From contig NZ_AP024650.1 in assembly GCF_019977275.1 (NCBI RefSeq), forward strand, positions 3,782,001 through 3,846,000: 64,000 nt of DNA, written 5' to 3'. The position numbers and the translations under genes were made by a program. Source of the DNA: Arthrobacter sp. StoSoilB19 (GTDB lineage: Bacteria; Actinomycetota; Actinomycetes; Actinomycetales; Micrococcaceae). Below are positions 1 through 11,906 of this stretch, piece after piece (within the stretch, counting starts at the first letter, position 1; each line of letters starts with the position of its first letter). Under the pieces are notes generated by a model. The model saw only the letters and a list, made by a program, of their open reading frames with translations. It did not search any database and had not been told where the DNA came from.

Positions 1-1535
1 TCGGTGCCGGTGTCCAGGGACGAGAACGAGTCGTCAAAGATGTAGAGCTCGGGCCGCTTCACCAGGGCCCGGGCGATGGCCAGCCGCTGCCGCTGCCCGC
101 CGGAGACGTTGGTGCCGCCCTGCGAGATCGCCGCGTCCAGCCCATCCTCCATCTGCTCCACGAAGTCCCGGGCCTGGGCGATCTCCAGCGCGGTCCACAG
201 CTCGTCCTCGGTGGCGTCCGGGTTGCCGTACAGGAGGTTGCTGCGCACGGTGCCGGAAAACAGGTAGGGCCGCTGTGGCACCAGGCCGATGTGCCCCCAG
301 AGCAGGTCCGGGTCCAGGTCCCTGACGTCCACTCCGTCCATCAGCACCGCGCCGGAGGTGACGTCGAAGAGCCGTGGCATCAGGTTCACCAGCGTGGTCT
401 TGCCGGAGCCGGTGCTGCCGATGATCGCGGTCGTCTGCCCAGCGCGGGCAGTGAAGCTGATGCCTGACAGAACCGGCTGGTCGGCACCCGGGTAGGCGAA
501 TCCGACGTCGCGCATCTCCAGCTCGCCGCGCCGCTGCCTGCCGGCGAACGCCGCGCTGGTGACCGGGTTCTCCGGCGGCAGGACGCTGGAGCTGGTGCCC
601 AGCACCTCGCCGATACGGTCCGCGGACACCGACGCGCGCGGGATCATCACCGCCATGAAGGTAGCCATCATGACGGACATGAGGATCTGCATCAGGTAGC
701 TCAAGAACGCGATCAGGGTGCCCACCTGCATGGACTGGTCCTCGATCCGGAAGGCGCCGAACCAGATAACCGCCACGCTGGATACGTTCAGGATCAGCAT
801 GACGGTGGGGAACATCAGCGCCATCAGGCGTCCGGCGCGGAGGGCAACGTCCGTGACGTCCGTGTTGGCCTGGGCGAACCGCGCCGTTTCCATGTCCTCC
901 CGCACGAATGCCCGCACCACGCGGATGCCCGCGAGCTGTTCGCGCAGCACGCGGTTCACGGTGTCGATCCGGGCCTGCATCTTGCGGAACAGCGGCACCA
1001 TCCGCGTGACAATGAGCCCGACGGCGATCAGCAGCACCGGGACACACACGGCAATGAGCCAGGACAGCTGGGCGTCCTGCCGGATGGCCATGATCACGCC
1101 GCCGATGCTGAGCATGGGCGCGGCCACCATAAGCGTGGCGGACATCAGCACCAGCTGCTGGACCTGCTGGACGTCATTGGTGGACCTGGTGATCAGGCTC
1201 GGGGCGCCGAAGCGGGTGACCTCCTGCTCGGAAAACTCGCTCACGCGGTCAAAGATGGCGCCGCGCAGGTCCCGGCCCAGGCCCATCGCGGCCTTGGCAC
1301 CGAAGTACACGGCCACCACGGCGCAGGCGATCTGCGCGAGGGTGATGAGCAGCATGACGCTGCCCGTGGACATGATGTAGGCGGTGTCGCCGCGGGCCAC
1401 ACCCTGGTCAATGATGTCCGCGTTCAGCGTTGGCAGGTACAGCGACGCGATGGACTGCGCCAGCTGGAAAACCACGACGGCGACCAGCAGCGGCCGGTGC
1501 GGCCGCAGGTATTCGACAAGCAACTTCCAGAGCAT
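1..1535 (-). CDS. ABC exporter, fused membrane and ATPase domains (3' end outside window)
   Basis: Half-transporter of the MsbA/MdlB type that couples ATP hydrolysis to export; the substrate cannot be read from sequence, but multidrug, lipid or peptide export is usual for the family. About 511 residues are visible. The first ~320 form a six-helix membrane domain starting MLWKLLVEYLRP. The nucleotide-binding domain follows, with Walker A GSTGSGKTTL near nt 395-425, signature VSGGQRQRLAIARAL near nt 75-120 and Walker B YIFDDSFSSLD near nt 20-50. Only the last ~60 residues lie beyond base 1. The ATG at 1535 is preceded by a weak GTGAGGG ribosome site. Such proteins are often encoded as heterodimer pairs, so a partner may lie to the left of the window. 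The family call is firm and the substrate unknown. Confidence 0.9.
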   Translation of the reverse strand, partial: MLWKLLVEYLRPHRPLLVAVVVFQLAQSIASLYLPTLNADIIDQGVARGDTAYIMSTGSVMLLITLAQIACAVVAVYFGAKAAMGLGRDLRGAIFDRVSEFSEQEVTRFGAPSLITRSTNDVQQVQQLVLMSATLMVAAPMLSIGGVIMAIRQDAQLSWLIAVCVPVLLIAVGLIVTRMVPLFRKMQARIDTVNRVLREQLAGIRVVRAFVREDMETARFAQANTDVTDVALRAGRLMALMFPTVMLILNVSSVAVIWFGAFRIEDQSMQVGTLIAFLSYLMQILMSVMMATFMAVMIPRASVSADRIGEVLGTSSSVLPPENPVTSAAFAGRQRRGELEMRDVGFAYPGADQPVLSGISFTARAGQTTAIIGSTGSGKTTLVNLMPRLFDVTSGAVLMDGVDVRDLDPDLLWGHIGLVPQRPYLFSGTVRSNLLYGNPDATEDELWTALEIAQARDFVEQMEDGLDAAISQGGTNVSGGQRQRLAIARALVKRPELYIFDDSFSSLDTGT

Positions 1536-1691
1536 ACGTACAAGCCCTCACCTGACGGAGTGTCCACAAACGTGGTGCGAAGGTCAGTGTACGTCCGGAG
1601 GCTGGGACTTAACCGGGGGTTTGAGCCAGAACTTTCAGGGTTCACTGACGGCGTACGCGGGCCCTCCGATCAGCTCTTTTGGCCTCCTTGA

Positions 1692-2802
1692 TCAGGGAAT
1701 CAGGCTATCGGCGCGGTAGCGGTCGAACAGGGCCGTGAAGGAATCCAGCGTCCGCCGGTATCCCATGAAGCCGGCGTCCCGGCTCTTGCCCATGTCCGTC
1801 ACCACCTCGATGCCGCGTCCCAGGTCGCCGTCCGTGTGCCACCAGGATGCCACCCGGTCCAGCTCCGGCTCGCTGAGGTTGTGGTGGGCGGCGAGCTGCC
1901 GCCACTGGTCCCCGCGCCCCGCCATGGACTGCTCCAGGGGACGGGGCTCTCCCTGATACCCCTCCCACTCCACGCCGAAGTAGGCGGCGAGTTTCGGCCA
2001 CATCCACCGCCAGCGGAACACGTCACCGTTGACGATATTGAAAGCCTGGTTCGCGGCTTCCGGGGTGGTGGAGGCCCAGAGCATGTGCTCGGCCAGCAGG
2101 CCAGCATCCGTCATGTCAGTGAGGCCGTTCCATTGCGTCTCGGATCCCGGGAACACGAACGGCTCCCCGCTGTCCCGGCACAGGGTGGCCTGCGCAGCAA
2201 GCGTAAGGCCCATGTTCATCGCGTTGCCCACCGCGTGGCCAATCACGGTGTGTGCGCGGTGCACGGACCAGGTAAAGCCCTGCCCAGCCGCTGCCGCCCA
2301 GAGTTCATCCTCCCTGGGCGTAGTAGAAGTTGGGTACTGGAAGGCGCGGCTCCTCCTCATGGAAGGGCGTGTCCGGCATCTCCCCGGCCGCGTACGCCTC
2401 GAACGGTCCCAGGTAGTGCTTAAGGCCTGTCATCAGGGCGACGTGGGACACGTCCTTGCCCTGCAGTGCTCCGAGGAGATCACGCACCATGCCGGCATTG
2501 ACGGCGATGTTCTCTTCCTCGGTGGCCCGGCGCGACCACGCGGTGAAGTAGACATGGGAGGGGTTCTCCGGACCAAGCACAGCCGCCAGGGAGGAAGCTG
2601 AGGTCAGGTCCGCCGAGAGCCACCGGACGCCAGGGCGCTCAGCTCCGGGCCTGCGGGACAAGGCAAGGACCGCCCAGCCTTCGCCAACCAAAGTATCCAC
2701 CAGCGCGGACCCCGCGATGCCGGTGGCACCCACCACCAGGGCAGTCCGCCCGTTGCCCGCTGCTGATCCTGAACCCGCTGCTGTTCCTGAACCGATGGTC
2801 AT
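1692..2802 (-). pseudogene. SDR-family (PRISE-like) NAD(P)-dependent reductase, interrupted by a frameshift
   Basis: Two adjacent minus-strand reading frames make one short-chain reductase related to progesterone 5-beta-reductase/iridoid-synthase-like (PRISE) proteins. The 5' part starts at ATG 2802 (site AGAAGGAG six bases upstream) and carries the Rossmann motif VVGATGIAGSALVDTL. It runs to NFYYAQ and then hits TGA at 2305-2307. The 3' part resumes one base out of phase as EDELWAAAAGQGFTWSVHR and continues to LIP. Removing one G from the GGG at 2312-2314 restores YAQEDELW, including the catalytic Tyr region. This is either a true loss-of-function mutation, an assembly or sequencing error in a G run, or, least likely, programmed slippage. 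The rejoined length (~369 residues) is normal for the family. The physiological substrate is unknown. Confidence 0.8.
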
Positions 2803-2904
2803 AGTGCTCCTTCTGCTGCAGGGTTGTCCGACGACGCCCCCTTGCGACAAGCCCCAGCGTCAGGCAGATATTCCGCCGCTATGTCGAGGTGGAGGCGGAG
2901 GGGG

Positions 2905-3105
2905 CTAGAAGGTGCCCTCCGTGTCAGGCTCAATCGCCCACGCAAGGCGGTGCAGCACACTTGCCGTCCGGCCCCGCAGGATTGACCAGGGTGACAGGCC
3001 GGGCTTCTTTACCCGAACCCTCTTCGGCGCACGCGGCAGCGCGCTGGTGGCAGTGTCGTCGCTCCTCGCAAGGAAGAGGGCTACAAGGCTTGAACCGTCC
3101 ATGAA
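2905..3105 (-). CDS. Small basic hypothetical protein (66 aa)
   Basis: Possible small gene between the broken reductase and katG. It starts MDGSSLVALFLARSDD, has a basic middle (RAPKRVRVKKPG) and ends EPDTEGTF. A modest ribosome site (CAGGAAA) lies about eight bases before ATG 3105. The reading frame is open further upstream, but no better start is visible there. I recognise no domain, membrane segment or signal peptide. Its arginine/lysine-rich centre would suit a nucleic-acid or membrane-surface contact, but that is speculation. The rest of 2803-3375 shows no other convincing gene and presumably holds the katG control region; I see no furA-like regulator there. Confidence 0.4.
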   Translation of the reverse strand, partial: FMDGSSLVALFLARSDDTATSALPRAPKRVRVKKPGLSPWSILRGRTASVLHRLAWAIEPDTEGTF

Positions 3106-3231
3106 GTTGTTTCCTGAAATTTCGAAAGTCCCACGCAAAAGGGTGGGAAGAAATGGAGAGTGCGGACTGACTGAGAGAGGACCCGCACTTTGATTATGGC
3201 TGGGGGCAGCGGCAGCCTCCCAACCGGTTGA

Positions 3232-5670
<2,439 letters not shown>

Positions 5671-5678
5671 ACCCCTAA

Positions 5679-5720
5679 GTCAGGGCCGGCTGCATACCGC
5701 AGCCGGCCCTGACTCCTTTG
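5679..5720. terminator. Bidirectional terminator between katG and the GAF kinase
   Basis: A perfect 15-bp stem (5679-5693 with 5699-5713) and a 5-base loop lie between two convergent genes, nine bases after the katG stop and 17 before the kinase stop. The T run is short (TCCTTT), as is common in high-GC actinobacteria. Confidence 0.8.
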
Positions 5721-5729
5721 AAGCGATTG

Positions 5730-6968
5730 TCAGGGTCCGGCGGGAAAGCTGATCACCGCGGTGGTGCCGCCGCCCGGCGTCTCTTTCAGGCTCAGCTCTC
5801 CACCGTGGGCTTCCACAACGCGCCGGGCGATTGCCAGGCCCAGACCCGAGCCGTGTCCGTCACCGTCCCTGTGGAGCCGGACGAGGGGTTCCAGGACGCG
5901 CTGCCGGTCCTCCGGGGCGATCCCCTTGCCGTTGTCCGCCACAAACACCGTGGTTCCGTGGTAGTTGGAAATACCGCTGATGCGGACCTTGAGGTCCCGG
6001 TCCGGGCTCCGGTAATTCACTGCGTTGGCCACCAGGTTCTGCAGGAGCGTGCGCAGCTGGCCGGGATCCACATGGAGCTTCATAGCCTCGGCGTCCAGGA
6101 CGGCGCCACTGCCGAAGGACAGGCCCAGATCCTTGGCGACCTCTGCTGCCACCGTCTGGAGGGAGACCCGTTGCCGCTGGAGGGCACCGCCCATCCGGGA
6201 GTAGGTCAGGACGTCTTCAAGCATGGCGAGCATCCGGTGCCCGCTGGCATCGATGATCTGCAGGTACTCGGCCGCAGGGTGGTCGCCGTCCACCTCGTCC
6301 CCGGCCATCTCCACGTAGCCCAGCATGGTGGTGAGGGGTCCGCGCAGGTCGTGGCTGACACGTCCCGCGAACTCCGCCAGTTTGGCATTGCTTTCGCGCA
6401 CCTCGCTGAGGGCGCTGTTCAGCTGGAGGGTTCGCCGCTGGAGTTCCAGGAGCTGGACGGCCTGGCGGGCCAGGATCTCCAGCATGCCCAGGTGGTCCTT
6501 CCCAGGGGTGCCCGGGGTATTGGCGAAGACGCAGAGGGAGCCCAGCACGAACCCGGACGCGGTCTCCAGGGGCACCGACGCGTAGTACCGCACGGAGGCG
6601 ATCTCCCCTGTCACAAACGGATTCGATGCGAGGCGGGGGTCCAGGGATGCGTCGGGGACAACGGTCGGCTTCCCCGAAAGGAAGACTTGTGAACACATGG
6701 AATCTTCGCGGGCGCAGACGGCGGCCTCAAAGCCGACGGCCGCCACCTGCTGTTGCTGATCGGAGGTGACAACATTGATCACGCCGAAGGGGACGCCGCA
6801 AAGTTTGGCGGCCAACTGAACCAGGTTCTTCAGGGGTTCCGTAGACAGCTCGTCAGGGGCGTGCGTGGATCCTTCGTCAGCGGCAAAGGCGAACCCGTAT
6901 TCCTGCAGCAGTTCGTCCCGCCCGGCCGGATCCGCGGGAGCTGCAGTTACCGTCTGAGTGCGCGCCAT
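5730..6968 (-). CDS. GAF-domain sensor histidine kinase
   Basis: Cytoplasmic sensor kinase of 412 aa without membrane segments. A GAF domain covers roughly residues 40-175; it contains the CSQVFLSGKPTVVPDASLD stretch typical of GAF domains that bind small ligands or sense redox/light. A short coiled coil follows (~175-200). The dimerisation/phosphoacceptor helix has His206 in RVSHDLRGPLTTMLGY. The ATPase domain has N box LLQNLVANAVNY, G1 VADNGKGI and G2 GHGSGLGLAIA. The frame is open far upstream, but ATG 6968 has AAAGGGGA at good spacing. There is no adjacent response regulator, so the partner is elsewhere. It faces the katG terminator and is divergent from the acetyltransferase. The signal is unknown. 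Confidence 0.9.
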   Translation of the reverse strand: MARTQTVTAAPADPAGRDELLQEYGFAFAADEGSTHAPDELSTEPLKNLVQLAAKLCGVPFGVINVVTSDQQQQVAAVGFEAAVCAREDSMCSQVFLSGKPTVVPDASLDPRLASNPFVTGEIASVRYYASVPLETASGFVLGSLCVFANTPGTPGKDHLGMLEILARQAVQLLELQRRTLQLNSALSEVRESNAKLAEFAGRVSHDLRGPLTTMLGYVEMAGDEVDGDHPAAEYLQIIDASGHRMLAMLEDVLTYSRMGGALQRQRVSLQTVAAEVAKDLGLSFGSGAVLDAEAMKLHVDPGQLRTLLQNLVANAVNYRSPDRDLKVRISGISNYHGTTVFVADNGKGIAPEDRQRVLEPLVRLHRDGDGHGSGLGLAIARRVVEAHGGELSLKETPGGGTTAVISFPAGP

Positions 6969-7095
6969 GAATTGTCCCCTTTCAGACCGCAAATTTGGGT
7001 CCGGGGCCGATAGTACAGGCCAGCAGCGATTTCCCGGGAACGCGCTCACCGTGCACGGCCGGAACGCAGGCACATCCGCAGCATAGGATCTTCTC

Positions 7096-7614
7096 ATGGC
7101 CCAGCTCATCGCACCAGACATCAGCCTCCACTCATCCTGGCTTGAGGCAGCGGCAGAGTTTGCCGGTGCCCGGCAGGACGGTGCGGGCGCAGACAGCTGG
7201 TCCCCGGACGATCTCATCGGTGCACAGGCGTTCAGCCGGTTCGTTGACGTCCTCATCAAAGACGCCAGGCCGGAAACGGTGCGGAAGCCCGGCTACGTGC
7301 CCTGCACCTACCTGTGGATTGTCGACGGCGGCACGTTCCTCGGCTCGCTGGCCATCAGGCACAGCTTGAACGACTACCTCCTCAACGAAGGCGGGCACAT
7401 CGGCTACAGCGTCAGGCCCTCCGCGAGGCGGCGCGGCCATGCAGCGAAAGCGTTGGCAGACGCGCTTCCCGTGGCGCGGGCGCTGGGGATCGAACGGGTG
7501 CTCCTGACCTGCGACGAGGCCAATGCCGGCTCGAGGGCCACCATTGAAAAGAATGGCGGGCAGTACGAAGACACGCGCAACGGCAAGCGCCGCTATTGGA
7601 TAGAGAACGCCTAG
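7096..7614 (+). CDS. GNAT-family N-acetyltransferase
   Basis: 172-residue acetyltransferase expected to transfer acetyl from acetyl-CoA to an amine. The conserved acetyl-CoA binding region is HIGYSVRPSARRRGHAAKAL (about residues 100-119), with the R-R-x-G-x-A loop, followed by the C-terminal strand pattern LLTCDEANAGSRATIEKNGG, which is typical of the clade that resembles RimJ/RimL and YhhY proteins. The start ATG 7096 has AGGATC upstream. It is divergent from the GAF kinase with 127 bp between starts. Substrate unknown. Confidence 0.88.
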   Translation: MAQLIAPDISLHSSWLEAAAEFAGARQDGAGADSWSPDDLIGAQAFSRFVDVLIKDARPETVRKPGYVPCTYLWIVDGGTFLGSLAIRHSLNDYLLNEGGHIGYSVRPSARRRGHAAKALADALPVARALGIERVLLTCDEANAGSRATIEKNGGQYEDTRNGKRRYWIENA

Positions 7615-7803
7615 CCCATGGGGGGAAGCCCCCGCGCGAGTCTAGCTCCAGCGCAGGGGCCTCCAATGCTTCCTGCCGGGGAACTGACGTGGAAGCAGTT
7701 AAGAAATTACCGGTCGGTAGCCTGCCTACATGTCCAAAACCGGCACCTTCGGCCAATCTTGAGCCAACCTTGAGCGGAGCTCACTGCGCGATCTCATCGG
7801 AAC

Positions 7804-7989
7804 TCAGTCCGTTGGCCCCGCCGCGGCATCCGGATCCTCTTCCGGTTCAAAGGTGTTGGGCTCGGCGCCGTCGGAAATCCCGACGCCGTCCTTACCACCG
7901 GGGATCCCGCCGTCGGCATTGCCTTTGCCGGCCGCCGAGCCTTCCTGCGGCTCATCCCCGGGCAGTGAATCAGGTGAATTGATGGACAT
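7804..7989 (-). CDS. Small acidic glycine-rich hypothetical protein (61 aa)
   Basis: Short protein MSINSPDSLPGDEPQEGS... ending DPDAAAGPTD, rich in Gly, Asp, Glu and Pro and almost free of hydrophobic residues, so probably disordered and soluble. Translation signals are strong: AGAAGGAGG sits five bases before ATG 7989, which is why I accept so short a frame. I recognise no domain. Similar disordered acidic mini-proteins occur twice more in this window (16085-16240 and 34514-34789). Between it and the acetyltransferase (7615-7803) I see no gene. Confidence 0.7.
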   Translation of the reverse strand: MSINSPDSLPGDEPQEGSAAGKGNADGGIPGGKDGVGISDGAEPNTFEPEEDPDAAAGPTD

Positions 7990-8068
7990 CGATCCTCCTT
8001 CTGTGGCTGGGCCTCCACGCTAACAGCCCCCGACCCAAAAGGCGCCGGAAGGCGGCCATCTCCTGAAG

Positions 8069-9682
8069 TCAGCTGCCCAGTTCCGCGGCCCGCTGCTGCC
8101 TCAGGATGTAGCGCTGCAGCTTGCCCGACGGCGTCTTTGGCAGGTCCTCAACGAAGTGGATGCGGCGCGGGTAGGCGTGTGCGGCGAACTGCGTCTTGAC
8201 CATGGTCTGCAGTTCGGCCACCAGGGCATCACTGCCGGTGGTCCCTTCCGCCAGGACTATATAAGCCTCCAGGACTTCTCCGCGCAGTTCGTCGGGAGCG
8301 CCCACCACGGCAGTTTCCAGGACCGCCGGATGGGTGGCCAGGACGCTCTCCACATCGAAAGGGCCAATCCGGTAGCCGGCCATGATGATCACGTCGTCAT
8401 CACGGGAGGAGAAGAAATAGTAGCCGTCCGCGTCCACCGTGCCCGCGTCGCCGGTCAGGTACCACTTGGCGTCCGCGCTGAATCTTTCCGCCGTCTTTTC
8501 CGGTGCGTCCTGGTACCCCTTGAACCACATCATGGGGCTGTCTGCCACATTGACGGCAACCCGGCCCAGTTCACCCGGCGCGGCCGGCTCGTCGGCGTTG
8601 TCCTTGAGGACCGCACAGCTCCACCCCGGCAGGGGCCGGCCCATGGAACCCGGCCTGAGTTCCGTCCGCACGTCGTCATGCCAGGCATTGATGATCATCA
8701 TCCCGTGTTCGGTCTGTCCGTAATGGTCCCGTACCGGAACCCCCAGCACCTCCCGGGCCCAGCTGATCACCTCCGGGGTCAGCGGTTCGCCGGCGGACGA
8801 GGCGCGCCGAAGGTGGAAAGGACTGATTCCGGCGCCGGCTTTCGCGCGCATGGTGCGGTACACGGTGGGGGCAGCCGCGAAGTTGGTGACGGAAAACGCC
8901 TCCAGCACTTTGAAGCTGAGTTCCGGCGAGAAACCCGGGCGCAGCAGGAGGTTCCGCCGCCCTGCCGCCATGGGACCGAGGATCCCGTAGTACAGGCCGT
9001 AGGCCCAGCCGGGATCTGCGGCATTCCAAAAAACATCCTCGTCACTGACGTCCAGGCCCAGCTCGACGTACTGGCGGAACGCGGCCAACGCCCGGACGGG
9101 CACCGGTACGCCCTTGGGTGCACCGGTGGTTCCGGACGTGAAGATCAGCACCAAATCACCGTCACCTCCCACAGCTTCGGCCGCGATCCCCGGTTGCGTC
9201 CTGGCAAGGAGCGGCGTGAGCGCCAGGTCCGGCAGGGATGCTTCTGCGCCGGCAACCACGACGGCGGCATCGGTTTCGTGGATCTTCGCCCGCTGGTCGG
9301 CGTCGGTTATCACAGCCTTTGCGCCGGAGGCTGTGAGGCGAAGCTCGATGGCCGGCCACGCGAAGGCGGTGAACAGCGGCACGTGGACGGCGCCGCGGCG
9401 CCAAATAGCCAGGAGCATGACCACCAGGTCCGCCGACTTTCCCATCAGGGTGGCCACCGCATCTCCCGGACCTATTCCCAACTCCGCCAAGGCGGCGGCT
9501 CCCCGTTCCGAGCGTTCCCGGAGCTCGCCGTAGGTGATGTCCTCGGCGGAGAGGTCGGCAGCAACCACCGTAAAGGCAACGGCGTTGGGATCGTGGCTGT
9601 CACACAGGAGTTCGGCCGCGCAGGCGTCGGCCGCACCGTAGGTGGAAAGAAGGGCATCAACGGCTGGGACCGGACGGGACAT
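8069..9682 (-). CDS. AMP-forming acyl-CoA synthetase (acetyl-CoA synthetase-like)
   Basis: Adenylate-forming ligase (537 aa) that activates a carboxylic acid with ATP to an acyl-adenylate and then transfers it to CoA. Motifs in order: P-loop-like LIFTSGTTGAPKGV (~residues 180-193), DHYGQTEHGM (~340), WYLTGDAGTVDADGYYFFSS with the adenine/ribose-binding Asp (~430), the hinge RDDDVIIMAGYRIGP, and the catalytic lysine in LPKTPSGKLQR near the C terminus. The overall pattern, with GYRIGPFDVES, is closest to medium-chain acyl-CoA synthetases and acetyl-CoA synthetases. The ATG at 9682 has an AAAGGAG site. It is the downstream neighbour of the two-component genes, separated by 86 bp. The acid substrate is not predictable. 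Confidence 0.92.
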   Translation of the reverse strand: MSRPVPAVDALLSTYGAADACAAELLCDSHDPNAVAFTVVAADLSAEDITYGELRERSERGAAALAELGIGPGDAVATLMGKSADLVVMLLAIWRRGAVHVPLFTAFAWPAIELRLTASGAKAVITDADQRAKIHETDAAVVVAGAEASLPDLALTPLLARTQPGIAAEAVGGDGDLVLIFTSGTTGAPKGVPVPVRALAAFRQYVELGLDVSDEDVFWNAADPGWAYGLYYGILGPMAAGRRNLLLRPGFSPELSFKVLEAFSVTNFAAAPTVYRTMRAKAGAGISPFHLRRASSAGEPLTPEVISWAREVLGVPVRDHYGQTEHGMMIINAWHDDVRTELRPGSMGRPLPGWSCAVLKDNADEPAAPGELGRVAVNVADSPMMWFKGYQDAPEKTAERFSADAKWYLTGDAGTVDADGYYFFSSRDDDVIIMAGYRIGPFDVESVLATHPAVLETAVVGAPDELRGEVLEAYIVLAEGTTGSDALVAELQTMVKTQFAAHAYPRRIHFVEDLPKTPSGKLQRYILRQQRAAELGS

Positions 9683-9768
9683 TCATTCTCCTTTGAACAA
9701 TGTGACCTGGAACAGCGGCACCTGGAAACAGCGGCCTCTGTAACGCAGTGGAATAAACGTACTGCAGG

Positions 9769-10428
9769 TCAGCCCCTGGCGCCCGGCGGCCTGATGATGC
9801 GCCGCTGGGCAGCGGCCGCGATGGCGGCAGTGCGGTTGTCCACGCCGAGCTTGCCGTAGATGTGCACCAGGTGGGTCTTCACCGTCGCCTCGGAAATGAA
9901 GACCTGCCTGGCGATGGCGCGGTTGGACAGGCCCGTGGCCAGCAGCTCCAACAGCTGCACCTCCCGGGGGGTCAGCGAAGTGCCGGGGTTGCTGATCCGG
10001 TCCATCAGCAGCGCAGCCGCCCGCGGCGCCAGGGCCGTCCCGCCAGCAGCCGCCTGCAAAACCGCCTGCCGGAGCTGGTCCGGCGGCGCGTCCTTCAGCA
10101 TGTACCCGCTGGCTCCCGCCTCGACGGCCGCCAGGATGTCCGCGTCGGTGTCGTACGTGGTGAGGATGAGTACCGGCGGAGCGGCGTGAAGTTTGCGGAT
10201 CTCGGCAGTGGCCGTGACACCGTCCATCCCCTCGCCCATTTGCAGGTCCATGAGGACCACATCCGGCGCCTCGCCCAGCGCCGTCAGCCGGGCCAGTTCC
10301 TTCAGCGCAGCGGCCCCGTCAGCGGCCTCGGCGGCGATGGAGATGCCCTCGATTCCGGTGAGCATGGCACGCAGCCCGGCACGGACCACGGGGTGGTCGT
10401 CCACCAGCAGGACGTGCACCTCACCCAC
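9769..10428 (-). CDS. NarL/FixJ-family response regulator
   Basis: DNA-binding response regulator (219 aa). The receiver domain has the acidic pocket DD (residues 10-11) and phosphoacceptor Asp61 in VVLMDLQMGEGMDG. A LuxR-type helix-turn-helix occupies ~150-210 (LTPREVQLLELLATGLSNR, then EATVKTHLVHIYGKL). The GTG start at 10428 overlaps the 3' end of the kinase gene by 8 bp, so translation is probably coupled and the two form a phosphorelay. The divergent ABC transporter at 11907-13741 is the obvious target by position; this is inference. Confidence 0.95.
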   Translation of the reverse strand: MGEVHVLLVDDHPVVRAGLRAMLTGIEGISIAAEAADGAAALKELARLTALGEAPDVVLMDLQMGEGMDGVTATAEIRKLHAAPPVLILTTYDTDADILAAVEAGASGYMLKDAPPDQLRQAVLQAAAGGTALAPRAAALLMDRISNPGTSLTPREVQLLELLATGLSNRAIARQVFISEATVKTHLVHIYGKLGVDNRTAAIAAAAQRRIIRPPGARG

Positions 10429-11731
10429 GGGGACCGCCGTCCAGCGGCAGCCGGATGGCCACCACGGTGCCCTCGCCGGGCGCGGCCTCCAGTGCCAGCG
10501 TCCCGTTCAATCCGGCGACCCGCTCCCGCAGCGAGCGCAGCCCGAACCCGCTGCCGTCCGCTGGGTCCGCGGCACCGGCCGCAGCGGCGGGATCAAAGCC
10601 CGTGCCGTCGTCGTAAATGTCCATGGTCACCTCGGTGCCCAGGAAGGCAAGGGTGACGACGGCGTTCGCTGCCCGGGAGTGTTCGCGGACATTCGCTAGG
10701 CTCGCCTGAGCCGCCCGCAGCAGGGTCACGCGGACCGGCTGGGGCAGATCCTGCGGCTCACCGTCCACCTCCAGCCGGCACCGCAACGCCACCCCAGCGG
10801 CCGCGGCGCCTGCCTCCGTCTTGCCGCACAACCGGCGCAGGGCCTCCACCAAAGTGGTCCCCTCCAGCTGTGGCGAGGACAGGCCGCGGACGAAGCTGCG
10901 CGCCTCCGCCAGGTTGTCGGCGGCGGTCTGCTGCACCAGCGCCAGCCGTGAGGATGCGGTCGCGGCATCACCGTCGGCGAGGGACTGCTCCGCCGCCCGT
11001 CCCAGGAGCACGATGCTGGACAGGCCCTGGGCCAGGGTGTCGTGGATTTCCCGGGCCAGCCGCTCCCGCTCCGCCAGCATCCCGGCGTCGTGCTGGGACC
11101 TGGCCAGCTCCTGCCGCGTCCGGCGCAGTTCGTCGGCCGCACGCCGCTGGTTTTCGGCCTCGCGGTACAGGGCCGCGTACGCCAGCCCGGTGATTACCGA
11201 GAAGACCGCACCCAGCACAGGTCCCACCACGGCCGCGGCATGCGGCACCGGGGCGCCGCTGGCAGCCCACTGGGAGGCAACTACCGCCACCGTCATCAGC
11301 GCGATGGTCGGCAGCGCAGCCCGCCGGGGCAGCAGGTGCAGGTGCAGGAAGAAGATGGGGAACGCCAGCCACGCAAAGTCCGCACTCCCGGCAAGCAGCA
11401 ACGCCCACAAGCCCGTGACCAGGGCCAGCCAGAGCAGGCCGTAACGGCGGGGGTTGAAGCCGATCCGGGCTTCCGCGTGGCGCTTTTCGAGGACCGTTCC
11501 GGCCAGGTACACAGCAGCGAGGACCACGGCGGCGCCCGCCCACAGCCAGCGCAGGGAACCACCGGACATCAGTATCCGGACCAGGGCCACGGCCAGCAGC
11601 ACCGCGAACCCCGTGTGCAGGGTGACCCGCAGGACCCGAAGGATTGCCGCCGACGATGCATTTTCCAGCGCATTCAACGGCCCCGTCGCGGGGATGCCGC
11701 CGGCCTTTTCCGGTGGTTGCGGCGGGGGCAT
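10421..11731 (-). CDS. Membrane sensor histidine kinase (HisKA_3, NarL-system type)
   Basis: Sensor kinase partner of the overlapping response regulator. The N-terminal ~190 residues hold about five hydrophobic membrane segments with almost no extracellular domain, a layout of intramembrane-sensing kinases of ABC transporters. A linker coiled coil (~residues 190-220) leads to the HisKA_3 motif REIHDTLAQGLSSIVLLGR with His230. The C-terminal ATPase domain ends GFGLRSLRERVAGLNG. I start at ATG 11731, which has GGGGA ten bases upstream; ATG 11740 is in frame but its Shine-Dalgarno is too close. It is divergent from a permease-ATPase pair, like BceS- or LiaS-type modules that sense envelope-active compounds, although the pairing here is only positional. 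Confidence 0.92.
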   Translation of the reverse strand: MPPPQPPEKAGGIPATGPLNALENASSAAILRVLRVTLHTGFAVLLAVALVRILMSGGSLRWLWAGAAVVLAAVYLAGTVLEKRHAEARIGFNPRRYGLLWLALVTGLWALLLAGSADFAWLAFPIFFLHLHLLPRRAALPTIALMTVAVVASQWAASGAPVPHAAAVVGPVLGAVFSVITGLAYAALYREAENQRRAADELRRTRQELARSQHDAGMLAERERLAREIHDTLAQGLSSIVLLGRAAEQSLADGDAATASSRLALVQQTAADNLAEARSFVRGLSSPQLEGTTLVEALRRLCGKTEAGAAAAGVALRCRLEVDGEPQDLPQPVRVTLLRAAQASLANVREHSRAANAVVTLAFLGTEVTMDIYDDGTGFDPAAAAGAADPADGSGFGLRSLRERVAGLNGTLALEAAPGEGTVVAIRLPLDGGPRG

Positions 11732-11906
11732 GGCGGGCATTTCCCCAGCTTATGCCGGGACCGCCTGCAGGGGATCAACCGAACGGTTGACTCCCGGCTC
11801 AACCCTTCCATCCCGGAGGATCAACCGTCCCCGCGATGCCGCCGGGGGCAGCCCCCGGGAGAGTGGAAGGACACAAGAATCCACCCCTGCTGAGAGAAGA
11901 AACAAC

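Noticed and set aside
2305..2316. Programmed ribosomal frameshifting in the reductase gene
   Set aside because: No slippery heptamer of the usual type and no strong hairpin downstream; a plain one-base insertion in a G run is simpler.
8156..9859. 567-residue plus-strand frame across the acyl-CoA synthetase
   Set aside because: Antisense shadow of a gene with complete motifs on the minus strand.
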